A stretch of 64,000 nucleotides of DNA, taken from the NCBI GenBank assembly GCA_026225945.1, contig JAMJFZ010000879.1:1304001-1368000 (forward strand), given 5' to 3'. The position numbers and the translations under genes are program-made. Origin of the DNA: Cricetomys ansorgei. Taxonomy: Eukaryota > Chordata > Mammalia > Rodentia > Nesomyidae. The notes under the pieces were generated by a model. It was not told the origin of the DNA and did not search any database. It saw only the letters and a list, made by a program, of their open reading frames with translations. Below, one piece after another: positions 12,661 through 26,057 of this stretch (within the stretch, counting starts at the first letter, position 1; every line of letters starts with the position of its first letter).

Positions 12661-13844
12661 TTGATAAAGAAAAAAATATTGATGCGTACTATCGTATCGA
12701 ATATGCAACTGGCAAATTTAAATTCTAGAAGAATGTTTTTTGTAAAATATATGTTATCAATTGTCAAAACATTTTTCTAAGGTAGAACTGTTACTGCATA
12801 AAATCACTAGGAATTGATATTTCTTAAATTTTTCATTTTTTTAAAACTAAAATGTTACAAAGAATCTGGCTGTCTTTTTTACTCAGTATTTATTATGTCC
12901 ATAACTCCAGAGAACCCTCAAGAATTAACACTCTGAGACAGGGTACAAAGGCTATGTAGTTTGATAAGGTCACTACCAAAAAATGAACAATTGGAGCTTA
13001 AATTCAGATTTATTTGATTAAAAACATTTCTTTTCAACCATCATATGGTTTCATTTACGTGCATATGTTATTAATTATTTTGAAACGCATTATGCTTAAA
13101 TAGTGGATGCCATGCGTTTGCTTTTCCATAGAATGATGGTATCCATCGAATCCGTATCTTAACACATCGTATGCTCTGATCACAAGCGAGTTACTAAGAC
13201 CTGCTCAAGTTCATCACTAGGCAGGCATATGCTTACAGATAAACCACAGAATCCACTGATGAAAGCATTGTAAATCACAAACCAGAGAATGAGCTTAAAT
13301 GGCGATATCTATTCGCCATGGATAGATAATGAGTATGAAACGGGTCTAAGTAGGCAAGGTTTAGGATGTCTGTGCTTCAAAATCTTAGTCTACTAAAATG
13401 ATGTAAATAACAGGCAGCCGTGAGTACCGGAACACACCTTTTCTGGGTTCCAGTCTGAACTTCTTCCCTCCCTTCAGTAAAATTCACTAAAAAATCATCA
13501 AAAACATATTCTTTGCTTCTGGAAATAGCATCCCATTTTAGATTATTTATAATTAAGCACTTTTTAAAAATTCTTTTATTCTGAGTATTTCACAACTGGG
13601 TCTTTATTCTGAAGAACTGAGGAATTTGGGCTGAGACTAAGCACGCCATCTTCTTCTTCTTCTTTGTGGGATACCATGAAGGTCTCAACCAAGAGCAAAG
13701 GAAGAAAGATTAGTGAGTATTTTGGCTCACATTCAGCCAGGCAAAGAAAGAAGGCTCTTGGGGAGACAGAGCACCCATATCCATGGGAAGCTACTTAAAC
13801 AGCTCTGGAAACCCTAAGATGCAGGCCTCTTCCACTCAGGCAGT

Positions 13845-13922
13845 GGAAGATCTTAATCCGAAGACTGCCCGGGCAACTTAGTGAGATCTTGTCTGGAAAT
13901 GAAACAAAAACAGGAAAAAGGA
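13845..13922 (+). mobile_element. B1-related (old B1 type) 3' fragment, plus strand
   Basis: GACTGCCCGGGCAACTTAGT then GAGATCTTGTCTGG and an A-rich tail match the 3' half of an old 7SL-derived B1 relative. The upstream half is not clearly present. Confidence 0.55.
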
Positions 13923-14551
13923 GAAGGGGGGGGGCGCTACAGCTCAAAGAATTAAAATGCTAAAATAAAGCGTCTATCTTAAAAACTTACTTGGCTTATC
14001 TTTTATTATAATTTTTAAAGGCAAGGCTAAAACTTACTAGCTAATAAGGAACAAGAATTGTATTGATTTGCATTACAGTGTAGCTGGTATGGTTACTTAT
14101 ACACACATCAAGTTCTCTCAAGTTACAGAGATTTTTATACCTGTCATAAATGTTTCAGCCCAAAATTCACAAAGGAAAGAGTTTGTCTGGAAAACATGTC
14201 CTTTAATACACCTGCCAGGTAAAGCAATAAACGCTACCAAATGCCAATTCCTGTGACCCCGATACCTCAACTCCACCTGGCCACTGCTTCTCTTTGTGCA
14301 GTGGGTCCCCATTAGGGCATGAGCATTGATTACTGGAGAAGGTTCAGAGAAAACATGAAGCTACGTGACAGAGTGAGACAGTCTCCAAACATTATTTCCG
14401 TCTTTTATGATGGCATCAAATTGAATCATCACATTATGGGCTGTTATGAAACTATCCCAAAATCAAAACAGTCCCAAGAGAACCACAAAAGGAAGTGTGG
14501 AACCACACTTGCTGGCATGGACACCTGACCACCCAGTGCCCACCCCCTGAT

Positions 14552-14705
14552 GCACTTCTCACTATCTGAATGACCTTGGGCAAGTTATTGAAATTCTCCT
14601 GAGCCACAGCATACTCATATACAAAATGCAGTGACATTGGCCTCATTCCTTACAAAAGATTATTTGTGAGATTAACCAGGTTAATATTGTAATGGGCTTA
14701 GGAGT
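14552..14705 (+). mobile_element. MIR, plus strand
   Basis: ACTATCTGAATGACCTTGGG then CAAGTTATTGAAATTCTCCT, AGCCACAGCATACTCATATA and CAAAATGCAGTGA follow the conserved MIR core (Leu/Gly-containing tRNA-derived SINE). The 3' part has TTTGTGAGATTAA. Confidence 0.75.
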
Positions 14706-15083
14706 TCCTAGATTTTGGTTAAGAATCTGACAAGTGTTACACCCAGTACCATTTCCAATGGCTGCATCTGGAATGTTAAGATTCCAAGACTGAAGAGGTT
14801 CTCCTAATTGGGGCTGGAGAGAAGGCCTTCTGGACACATCCCAAAGCATTTGCCTTCTCTCCTTCCATGTTCTTCCTACCCTCTCTTGGCATTTTACCTT
14901 TCCATTTCAATTCTTGACCATCCCTGAAAATTCCAGAGTAATTGGTTTTACTTTGCTGCGTCAGAGATGGAAACACCAGGATATTCATTGAGGCTGTAGA
15001 CTATAGGTTAGAAACAAAGGGCCTGTTAGCAACTGACACAATCCTAGCATACTCGGGGAACTAGCATGAAGAATCATGATGAA

Positions 15084-15400
15084 CAGGTTTGGAGGATGGT
15101 TGAGAGGATAAAGAACTTGCTGTATAATCGAGAGGTCTCAAGTTTCGATCCTCAGAAACTATGTAAAAGTTGTGGGTGAGCATCTCTAATCCCAGTGCTT
15201 CGACTGGGAGATTGGAGGTTGAGATAGGAGACCAGCAAGCCTTGTATGTGCAATGGCAAAACAAGCGATCATATCTCCAGGTGGAAGGTGAGGATGAACG
15301 TGAGGTTGCTATTTGACCTGCACATGTCTGCTGTGGCTTTTGCTCACTTGCAATGACGCACAAGCTGTGCCCACACACTTGCATGGACACAAAGGTCCAT
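15084..15400 (+). mobile_element. B4-type SINE, plus strand
   Basis: The head (CAGGTTTGGAGGATGGTTGA, CTTGCTGTATAATC, then TTTCGATCCTCAG) is ID-like. The body (TCTCTAATCCCAGTGCTTCG, then GGAGATTGGAGGTTGAG) is B1-like, and a further tail carries CACACACTTGCATGGACAC. This composite structure is typical of B4. Confidence 0.75.
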
Positions 15401-15799
15401 GATTAACAAAGAGAAATTTTAATAGGTGATGAAAAAAATTCCAGACAATTAACGACTGCTGGATCGTGGTTTGATGACATGAAAAAAGAGAGAGCAATTA
15501 TGACACACCGAGTATTTAAAAGCCAGTACCCAGATACCTGCTCACGCCTCTGATTTTTCACACTGTCACCAACTTTACCTTACAACAAACACCACAGCAC
15601 GCCATTATAGACAGAACCACTTATGATGGCTGCCAGCAAATGAAAACAACTTGCACGCATAATGATATCTAAAATGTTGAAGCCTAACCAAGGAAAACAG
15701 AAACTCAAATAAAGCATTCCTGAGAAACAGAAATCTTTTATAAGGACATTTAAGGATTTTCAAGACCACTTAAGATATGTTTTTAAGCCAATTTTTTTT

Positions 15800-16110
15800 T
15801 CTTTTACTTTCCCAGATTTCACAGACTGCCTACTTTGCATGTCATATGCTTAAAGTCTTCCCAGACTAGCTTACATAAAAGAGCTTCTTTCTGCCCCATC
15901 CCTCAACCTCCTGCTGCATTCTACTTTCTTCACAGTGCTTATCATTTCCAGGAATCACCTACCTGACTTATTTGTTTCCTTTTTCTTCCCAGACTCTCCC
16001 TAGTGGACTAGAACCTCTGCTATGATGGGCAGCAGGCAGCTCTGTTCACTGTATTGCCAGGGCCTACAACAGTGTCTATACCTAGCAGGCACACACTCAC
16101 CCATTGCCCT
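15800..16110 (+). mobile_element. L2 LINE 3' end, plus strand
   Basis: Segments in order are TTCACAGTGCTTATCATTTC, TTATTTGTTTCC, CCCTAGTGGACTAGAACCTC and GGGCAGCAGGCAGCTCTGTT, then CACTGTATTGCCAGGGCCTA. These follow the 3' untranslated end of the ancient L2 LINE. It is strongly diverged and not mobile. Confidence 0.6.
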
Positions 16111-18530
16111 GGGATTCTGCCACTGGACCTGGACCAAGCAAGCTTCATTTGGAAATCTGTTAGAGAATCAGAGAATTTTTTGAGGTGCCCTTGGGGGGGG
16201 GTCAATGGACATGATGACAATTCTGTAGAGTTTGTCTTGGCAGAAGATGGAAGCCTTCAACTATCTGAGATGCTAGTCGTTTTAAGCCTTTAAATCAAAG
16301 GATTCCAAACAGAATCCATCAAGATGGGGAATCAAATACAGAATTTGCAAGCATATTATAGTGGCTACCTCACCCAGCACTCCATCGGAATCTCCAAAAA
16401 AAATACAGCCTTATTGACAAGCTTTTGGACGATTCTTATCTAATCAGTACAGACTTCTACTTTTGAGCTTCAGTTTTAGCTGTGTTTTCTGCATGCTGTT
16501 GTGGTTGGCTCATTGCAATTATATTTAGATGAAAGAATACACTAGAAAGCAAACTCTTTTGGGTTCCTTCCAATTTGGTATGAGGTTAGCATTTTATTAC
16601 GATCTGAAGGAATCATAATGAAGTAATGAGCTGAGAGAGTCAGAGACAGCATTCAAACTACACACATAATAACAAAATAGCATGCAGCCTCCTGAGTGGC
16701 TGGAGGCTGGGAGCAACCTAGCAGGTAACTTGCCTCTTCAGTGGGCATTTGATGCACTGTGCTTCCCTATGCATGCCAGGGCAGGCACAACGGTAAGTGA
16801 AAGGTGTGGCCTGCGACCTTCCCGTTATTTGACACAATGGCCCTATCTTTTATCATCTTAGATATTATGTATTAGTCATATTCTTCCTAAAGTTTGATAT
16901 TAAAACACCAATTGTTCCTAGTCACTAGACCACTAGGATAAGTGTTTTACCATGTAGGTGAAATAAACAAAGCCCAAGTAATAGCTACCATCAAATGCCC
17001 AAAGAAATGTTGGCTCTTGGTTGTTACCCATAGCTCCGTAGGAGACCAGGTTTTATCATATTCCACTGCACTTGCCTTCAGTAGCACTGTTGATCAAAAA
17101 GGCTCTGAAAGTCCTATCGGGGCCAGCTTATTTCGCAAGCACACTCATATTTGTTCTATACCCCGGGAGTCCTATTTGCTGCACATTCCCAATGGCTAGC
17201 GTGTGTGTGTGTGTTTATGTGTATACTCAACTGGAGGCGGGCGCTGATAAACCTATGAGGTGAGAGAGGCTGGCTCATATGTACAAAGTCATTCAACAGA
17301 AGACTAATAAGTTATGTATTTCACTGCACAGTGAGAAAGAATGTTAACAATAATGTCCTGTACCTTTCAAAACATCCAGAAGAGAGAATTCTAAGCACAT
17401 CACAAAGAAATGATAAATCTTTAATGTGACAGATATGCTAATTTCCATGTCTTGATCATTACATAGTGTACAAATGAATCTAAATTTCACACTGGATCTC
17501 ACAGCTATCAAGTGTCAAGTAAGAGATAAAGCAGAAAGTATCAATCATACAGAAGCATAATGCAAATAATAGAAATAGCTCCTGGTACTCTCGGACAATA
17601 TCCATATATTGGGTTGAATATCCCCCAAATTATATCTTCAACAGATCATAAGATAACTGTCAGACTGCTGGAGAGCCATGACACTTAATGGAAATGAGAT
17701 GTCAGAAATTCAGAGAGTCACAGGACGGGAGTGCTAATAAAATTAGCACAATAGAGACACTGGCATAAAATGTAGCCTTTTTAGGGTAGGCCATTGCTTA
17801 TATCCATAAGTAATCTGATGTGTGACAACATGATGATTATTTCTCCAGTCACTAGCCTTCCATTTGCCTTCTGATGGGAGAAACGGGAACCAGAAAGCAC
17901 GGCAAATAGCTGAGAAGGAGGGGAAGGTATTACTACTGCTGTGGTGCTGTTCGTGGACTGAGTGACAGGGTACTGAGTACCAGTTTTCACGACATCCGGA
18001 GCAGAGAGTGCATCGGGGACCAACAGGACTGCTTATACACTAGGTCTTTAACATGCACGCCACTGAGACAATCAGCTACTAAGGAAAGACCCAAGCAATA
18101 GTCACTCTTCCATAATTGCCTTTTGACACTGCTTCCCTCCATTCATGATTCCTGTCACACTTCATTAAAAACTGTACTGGAACAATCTCATACACGACTG
18201 GGACCAATGGCTTGGATGTAACATGAATCCTCTTAAGTTTTGAAGTAGGGGGAGCAGGCTGAGAAACACTATGAAAAGTTTTACTTTTTTTTTTTTACGG
18301 AAGGTAAAAGACTTTTCACCACACAATATCCATGCTAGAAAGTTGTTGAGCTCTGACATCTCAGGCATTGAGGGTTGGGGTGTATATTGAAACAAACATA
18401 AATATAAGTATGTATGAATGCATGTGTGTACAACACTACCTACAACAAAGTATGCATGTCGGCAACAGGGGGCAGTAAAGCTGTCAGGAGTCATGAAGCA
18501 CAGGATCAGCAATGTACTCGCTACACTGTA

Positions 18531-18558
18531 GTGTGTGTGTGTGTGTGTGTGGGGGGGG
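18531..18558 (+). repeat. (GT)10 followed by G8
   Basis: Simple repeat: ten GT units then eight G. Confidence 0.95.
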
Positions 18559-20483
18559 TGTCTTTGTAATTAGCTGATTAAACTTGTGGTATAAAATCAG
18601 GATGATGAGTTGATCACAAAGCAGGCTAAGAGCCCCTAGACAGGATGCTTCTATGTAGAGAAGGTAATGAGGAACATTATGACAATGAGTATGACAAGAT
18701 CCCAAGGCGACAAGTTAGAAGCAACCCGGACAAAGCCTGCCTTGTAGCGTCTGGCCAGAGACACAGGCATTCAAAACAAGACCCGTATTTATATCACCTG
18801 TGTTTTAGGTCTTCAAATCTAAGTTAATTTAGTAAATACACAAATGAGAATGTTCGTATCATAACTTACTTATTTTTAAAAGAATCTCACTGTTTCTAAG
18901 CTCTTACTGGCAATTAAATTATGGCATTAGAAAATGTAAACCCAAGTTGCTAGTACTGACCACACTAGGATTAAGATAAAAGTTCAGTGAAACTGCCATG
19001 TAAACAGCGACTTGAAAAGACTCAGATAGAGCTGTCCTTCTTGGTCAAAGGCACATAATAAATGAAATTTCAAACATACCCATTCGGATAAGATGATTAC
19101 AATAGCTATGACTGAGTGCAGACCCACACAATGGTTCTATTTATTCACCCATTTAAAAGGAAATCCATCAAAGACTATCCCTGAGTCAACTTCACGCTCA
19201 CACTGAGAAAAATTTTTATAATGTCACATAGTTCCAGGATGAAGAAAGACAATACAAATTAGGATGTCAAGAGACACAGAATTACACTATTTTTTTTTTC
19301 CCTAAGCTGTCAAAAACTAAACGATAAATAACAGACAAAAACTAAAATTTTTAAAGACAAATATTTCAAAATTTTTTAGTCTGCTTGGACAGGTACTATG
19401 ATTTACAAGTGAAGTGTTTTTAATTCATGACTCATTATTTTTCTAAAAAGACCTTTAAGTTCCTCCAAAACACTGACTTTTATCATCTTGGAGGATTTGT
19501 ATGATGTACAGACCTCTTCTGCAAGTTTTTCCAGTTTGCAGGAAACCATCGCATGGCAACTTTTCCTTTAGAAAAGGCGTGACCGAATCTCTTCACAATT
19601 CTGTCTTCTTAGCTCCAGAACTTTAAGCCTGTATTTTCCTGTGACTGCCACGTCTTCCCAGAACAACAAAGGCCGCTGGAGGTAGGGAACCAAGAGTATG
19701 TCTCATTTTCAGCAACTGGGATTACCCTACTGGCCTTATTGGTTTTTGGATACCTTTTTCTATCAAAATATTTTCTTTTCTAAAATCTGCAATTTTCAAA
19801 GGAAGATTTTGCCTGGAGAGGTTATGCTAAAGGCTCACCACAGTGGCTACTACACCCTCCTGTTGCTAATCTAGGTTTAAGCAATCTATAGTGGATGAGA
19901 AATCAAGGAAAAACCAGCCAGCCGACCATAGGCATAGTTCATTAACTAGAGTACAAATTCCAGACATCAAAAGGTTCACAAGATTCTGGGGACCTTGGGA
20001 ATGCATTGAATATCGCTAATACCTGGAAAACGCCATCAACTGTCAACTAAACAAAAACTCAAACAATACAATAAAACAAAAACCTCACAAGGTTCTAATT
20101 CCCCAAAGTAGCGTATTTCAAATAATGATTATATTTCCATAGAAAACAAATTCTTAACCAGGCCATCCGAGTTTGATACCTTTGAACAATAATGAAAAAT
20201 CTCCATCCAATTCAAATTGGCTAAAACCAGAAATTTTAAGAATTAAAAAAAAAAAATCTAGAGACTCAGATGCAAAGCAATAGCTTCAGTGAAGTCCAGT
20301 AATATTAATTTCAACCCTCATTTCTCCATGAATCTGCTTTAGGGAGATAAACAATCTGCCACGTGATATTAAAGAGAGATAGAAGACAGCAATTGAAAGA
20401 ATAAGGGCACAATTTGCTGTTGGTACAAAAGTTACACTCAGTCACCGAATACTTCATTAACCTCGTGAATCTCCTTTTGTGAG

Positions 20484-20509
20484 GACAGACAGACAGACAG
20501 ACAGACAGA
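20484..20509 (+). repeat. (GACA)n microsatellite
   Basis: About six and a half perfect GACA units. Confidence 0.95.
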
Positions 20510-21369
20510 TGCTCAGTCCGCACCTGAATACTGTTTACTCAACAAACACATATGCAAAACACCCACGACTACAGACAAGGGCATTAAAAAAAATTTTTTT
20601 TAAAAAAGCTGTACCCATGGATTTTCTTTCCCTCAACACGAGTACTTGCTTTCTGTTGTTGGGATTTTTTTTTTTTCAGTTTCTTTGTGAATTGAATGGT
20701 ATGAACTTGTCAGAAAAACTCATCGGATTTTGTCAGAAAAAAATTCGCTCAAAAAGTATTTGTTCTATGCATTATTTTTAATTTAGTATTTCATCACCAG
20801 ACGGGATTTCAGTAGAGATGCGTAATTATTAAAGGTTCATTACGACATTACAGAGTTATACAAAACACAGTTACGGTTCTACTGATAACATGCAAAACAA
20901 TAAATAAGTACACATAACACTTCTGGCATTGTTAAAGTTATGTCGTGATTGTTTGTCTTAAGAAATATTGATTCTCTGACACATAGATTTATTTACCTTA
21001 AGTAGCTCACTGAGTCCTTGATTACCATCATTAATCAAAAGTATCATATAAACAGCGTGAGTCGATACAATTTGATTCAAATATTTATGAGTTTATTAAA
21101 TACGTATGGTTACTCAATTTACTATTAACAAGTTAATTAATATTCTTTATTAAAACAAAACACTTATCTTGAGTGTCAGGTTCCCAGGCCTACTCTGAAA
21201 CATGGGTTCTCCCTACACCAACCAGAACTAAAGCATGTAGCAATGTCTTAGTGTTCCATTATAGGCCTTCTCAGTCTATCTGTCTTTTTAGATTAGAACA
21301 TAAAATAAAATTGTGACAACAGCTTTCTTTTTGTGTTTTTCTAAGTGTTCTATTTCATTCTTGGGGAGA

Positions 21370-21540
21370 AGAGTGTAGAGCAATGGATAAGAACACAGAC
21401 TTTGATGATGGAATACTTGGTCCCAACCTGAACTCCTGCCTCTAACCAGCTAAGTGACGGACCCTGAAGGTATCAGCTCTTTTCCTTTGTTCCTCCATGA
21501 GTCAAAACAAAATATCCACATAGCACCTTCGTCAATTACT
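21370..21540 (+). mobile_element. MIR, plus strand
   Basis: AGAGCAATGGATAAGAACAC then AGACTTTGATGATGGAATAC, CTGAACTCCTGCCTCTAACC and AGCTAAGTGACGGACCCTGA follow the MIR consensus order from its 5' tRNA-like part to the core. Confidence 0.7.
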
Positions 21541-23361
21541 AAGTAAACCACTTAATGATAGTAAAGCCAATCAGGTACTGAAGAGACAACAAAGGTTTTC
21601 TATCAAAGCCAACACACTTCACTCAGAGTTTTTGATCATTTGCTTAATAATTGCTGTTTTTTTTTTAAATGAGTTCCTTATGTTTTACCCTAAATCGTGG
21701 CATCTTTCTTAATTACTTTCCTGCTCACTCTTCCTAAAGCAGCTCCCATTATCTACAGAATGCAGGGCACATCTAGTGTGCTTTACCAATCCTCAACCCT
21801 GCACTTCTACCCCTTCTTGGTTCATGTTTCAAGGCTTGCGCCATCTTGCTTTGTAAATTACCACCTGTGTAACTAGGTCAGGATACTCATTCTTTGTAAA
21901 GGTATCAGCTACCTCACTTAAAAAGATTATGTCAGTTTTACCTTATGGGCTTTGACAAGAAAAAATAAGAGAGAAGAAACGCTCAGTGTATGATATATAT
22001 GCTAAGAAGATACAGCTGAGGTAGAGGATCATCAATGTAAGAGTGATTTTAAGTATTGTGAGATTAGTGCATGGCCCTTCTGTACTCCCTATAGTCAGAA
22101 ATAAAACATAAAAACCCATTCTGTGCTCTGCTCCTTTCAATCAAATGCATGCTACCACATATCGAAGGTGCCAGAGCTAGTATCAAATAGATGGGGTCTC
22201 CTAATGCCCACTTCCCTTTTTCTTTCTCCGAGTGGAAATATCTCCAAATGGCTTCCGTGATTTCTGCCAGCCCTTCAGCGAGCAGCCCACGACAGTTTCC
22301 AGTTAGTCTCATTTTGTTTTGCAGCAAACCTCATTTACAAGACCGCTCTGTTCCCTGGCTGGGTAATAGCGCTAATGCTTTAAAAGCTGGAAGTGACATG
22401 GTAAAGAAAAGAAACGGATGACATTTTACCAAATGGATTTTCCAAAAAAGAAAGAAATATTTCTTCTCTGGAAAAACTCAGTTAAAAGTCTTTGGACTGG
22501 GGGGAAATGTCAGTCATCTCTTTTTCTCGTCATGATACTCTTTAAATTTGTCAATTTAGGGAACTAATTTTTATGTTTTTTTTTTTTTTTAAAAACTAAA
22601 GGCAGAAAAATAAACAGCCCCATTCTAAATTCCACACATTTGCTATTCATCTTGCAATTATACACAGAGAGAGAGTAGAAGAGTTCAGCTAAAAGTGACT
22701 TCCAAGTAGACAAAGTCAACAGCATCGACTACGCATAGTTGTGGCTTCCTCGCCAAAAAATAGGTTAACACACTTGTTACCTAAGGAAACTTGAGCAATG
22801 TGACATTCGACCTCATAAATACGTACAAGCATTCTGAGTAAATGTAAACAATAAAGTATCCAAAAATTATTAAAAGCTGAGACATGTTAGGACTCACCAA
22901 TCTGCGAATTAATTGAGACACGATTATCTGAAAAATTAGTCTGACAAATAGGAAATGCCTATTTCTTAACTCCAATTAATTATCTTTGATCTATATTTTA
23001 TCTTTCCCTAAGTAGATAGATATTCCAGGAATGTTTATTTACCTAAGGAATAAGAAAAAATGTTTACTAAGAATGCTACATTAAAGAATGAACAACACAA
23101 CAGATGTATAAACATCTAACTTGCATTAGATCAATAAAGAAACAGAATTCACGGTCCCAAGAACTTAACAGCAAAACGAGAGGAATGTGCTAAATGGTAA
23201 TATTAAAAGGAACTGGTTTTCCTGCCATCGACACAATTCCTTCTTCATCTAGAAGTTTATGGGCACCAGATTACGGTGGTGAACCATGCATTTAAAACTC
23301 GTATCTTCCATTAGTCAAATCATTTTATTACCTGCTTGCCACCCATCAATCTTTTAAAAGG

Positions 23362-23700
23362 GGCAATGGAACCAGCTTAGATGCCCATCAACAGACGGAT
23401 AGATAATAAAATGTGGCATTCACACACAGTGTGATTTTAGAAGGCAGAAGAGAAAGGGGGAATTAGGAAATCTGCAAGAAAATGGATGGACTGGAAAAGT
23501 AGTGGGTTACAAGGTGACCCAAACTCAGAGATACAGAAACTGCCTGTTCTCTCTCACAGGTGAACCCTAGCTTATAAATGAATATTAAGTATGCACATGT
23601 GGACAAAGCCAGGAGAAATAGAAAGAAGACCATCAGAGAGTTAAAGGAAGGTGGGGAGACAACAGGAGTTGGTGCCGGAGAAGTTAACTATAATATACAT
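23362..23700 (+). mobile_element. L1 LINE 3' fragment, plus strand
   Basis: It starts GGCAATGGAACCAGCTTAGA then TGCCCATCAACAGACGGATA, and has GGAAAATGGATGGACTGG-like text at about 23480 and TGTTCTCTCTCACAGGTGAA at about 23547. This is the end of L1 ORF2 and the start of the 3' UTR in rodents. The 3' UTR-like part runs to GAAGTTAACTATAATATACA. The copy is 5'-truncated and diverged. Confidence 0.75.
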
Positions 23701-23803
23701 AGTTTGGAAATGCCATTAGGATAGTTAATATTTTGAGTGGAAATTTAAAAGGGAAATATTTCTTCAAAGGGCAATAAGACGTCACTCTGAAAAGAATCAT
23801 TAA

Positions 23804-23955
23804 ATTGCTGGGCATTGTGGTGTGCACGTTTAATTCCAGCCCTCAGGAGGCAGGGGCATAGGGATCTCTTGAGTTGGAGGTCAGTTTCGTCTACACAGTG
23901 AGTTCTAGGACAGCCAGGTCTACACAGTGATAACTTATCAGAAAAAAAAAAATGT
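23804..23955 (+). mobile_element. B1 SINE, plus strand
   Basis: ATTGCTGGGCATTGTGGTGT then TTTAATTCCAGCCCTCAGGA, GTCTACACAGTGAGTTCTAG and GACAGCCAGGTCTACACAGT, with a poly(A) tail (A11) at the end. Confidence 0.88.
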
Positions 23956-24845
23956 TGGATTGTAAATGTAGTTACACAAGAAAGGTTTTCACTTTACAAT
24001 TTTAAAATAAAAATGAGATAATTTTGTTCATCCAAAGACAAACAAAACCAAAAAACCTTTAAAATGTGAAAATTATACTAGATTCTCCCAGATTTCCACA
24101 GTAGGTCTAATGCTTACTTATAAGAAGAATGGACATCACTTATGGAAGTTTTTATGACCAATAATATCATTTTGAGCCTATGTGTTAAAAAAAGAAAATC
24201 AGAGTCACAGCCTTCTATAGAACACCTAAATCACGTCAGCCATAACATCTCTGTGTATTTTGTGTATTTATATATGTATTTATTTCTGATCCAAGCTTGA
24301 ACCAGGCTCATGTTCCTTGTTTCTGTATGTATGGCAAATACCTAATTGAATTACGCGCACGATGGTTAACATATTCTATCTGGCATACAAACTGAGTGAT
24401 CATGGCAAATTAATGCAGTTGTTTAGAAAACACAGAAGAGCTGCTGACGACTTGTCATAACTTGTGATCCTTTAGCAATCGTAATTTCAGAGCTAGTTTA
24501 ATTTTTGTTAATTAAGAATGATGAATGTTTGTTATATATTTGAATTGCTAAAAAGAGTGATCATGATTATTAGTGAATGATTCTTTCCTTGACAAGATAC
24601 AGAAGATTGAAAACATGTTCCTAATACATGTTTGATAAATGATTAAATGTCTCTTTACAAGGGAAAAGCTTATTGTATGAAACCCCATAATTTCAAGTTA
24701 AAGTTCTTTAGTGACCCAATTCATTGAACTTCTATGATTCTTTGAACCTTCCATATTCATTGCTTATTGTGGTTAAAATTAAAATTGTTATATATACATA
24801 TGTTATATATATTTGTATTATATTATATTATAAAATATTATCTCT

Positions 24846-25045
24846 TGACGGTTTCCAAGGTGGCTCAGCAGGTAAAGGTATTTGCTGCCAATTGTGATGA
24901 CCTGTGTTTGATTCTCAGGATCCATGTGGTGGAAAGAAAGAATCAATTTCTCTAAGTTGTTCTCTTACTTCCATCTATATGTATGGCGTGCCTGCACCCA
25001 TCTACACACTGACATAGAAACTAAGTAACTAAATATATAAATGTG
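24846..25045 (+). mobile_element. B3-type SINE, plus strand
   Basis: CCAAGGTGGCTCAGCAGGTA, then GATGACCTGTGTTTGATTCT, ATGTGGTGGAAAGAAAGAAT and AAGTTGTTCTCTTACTTCCA, ending in AAATATATAAATG. This matches B3 layout. Confidence 0.75.
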
Positions 25046-25204
25046 TCCAAATTGTAAATATTATGCCACTAGTCATTTTGCTAATCTGAAATTACTTTTT
25101 TAAAACAAGCACTTAATTTCTGTGATATAGTATTCTGAACAGTTCATTCTAGAGAAAAAAATTCTATAGTCTTAACTGTCAACCATATAAATTATGATAC
25201 TTTA

Positions 25205-25530
25205 TATCATTTTGTGTTATGTGTATATGCTCACATGCTGTGTGTGTCAGGGGGCACATGTGTGTAGGGTCCAGAGGTTAAATTCAGTTGCGTTATTTCT
25301 TAGGTACCATCCATCCTGGATTTTGAGACAGGATCTCTCTCTGGCCTGAACTTTGTTGACCATGCTAGGCAGGCTGGCCTTTGAGCCCAGACATGCACCT
25401 GTCTCTGTCTCATCGGCACTGGGATAGCAAGAACATTCCACACTGCCAAGCTTTTCACCTGGGTGGAACTCAGACCTTGATGCCTGTGTGTCAAGTACTT
25501 TACCAATCAGGCTATCTGCCTATCCCTTTA
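25205..25530 (-). mobile_element. B4-type SINE, minus strand
   Basis: Reverse-complement B4: a CA/TG-rich tail, then TTTTGAGACAGGATCTCTCT, CAGGCTGGCCTTTGAGCCC, a TCATCGGCACTGGGAT block and TACTTTACCAATCAGGCTAT at the head. Confidence 0.75.
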
Positions 25531-26040
25531 TTAAGTTTTAATTAATGTGTAATGATTATATATCTAATGTTATAGAGGTTAAAATCAATTAAAAATAGTT
25601 GCTTTTTTTCCCCAAAACAGTGGTAAAACACACAAACACAAAATGATTTTTAAGCATGTGTGACAGTGCAGCAGGGGATACAAACAGCAGCTTCTCCCTC
25701 TGAGAGACAGTGTGTTGGAGATGTACGGACTTAACACACGTGGGCAGGCTGAGAGGCCTTCTGCGTCTAACTCATCTACTTACCATTAAGGAGAAAAGTG
25801 CTTTGTTCACAAACTTGTGAACTGACAAGTGTGAAACGTACATGCCTGCAGCCTAGTCCAGAAGTCACCGAGCCACTCACGTGTCTGAACAAGGACAAAA
25901 CCAGATTCTGTTGCTAATGCCACATGTATGTTTCCAGGGAAGTGACTGAAATAAGAACAAGAGGTTTAAAACGAGTGCTGGTGCACACCTGGCAAGGGCG
26001 ACTCTTTCCTTCTGCTTCTGAAAAGTAATTTTCCTCCGGC

Positions 26041-26057
26041 TGAGTCATCTTGACTCA
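26041..26057. promoter_or_regulatory. Inverted pair of AP-1 motifs (candidate intronic element)
   Basis: TGAGTCA and TGACTCA, both perfect AP-1 (TRE) sites, lie three bases apart and form a perfect 7-3-7 inverted repeat. A TGACCT half-site for nuclear receptors begins three bases further on. Whether it is bound in cells cannot be judged from sequence. The surrounding 25600-26060 has no recognised transposon. Confidence 0.4.
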
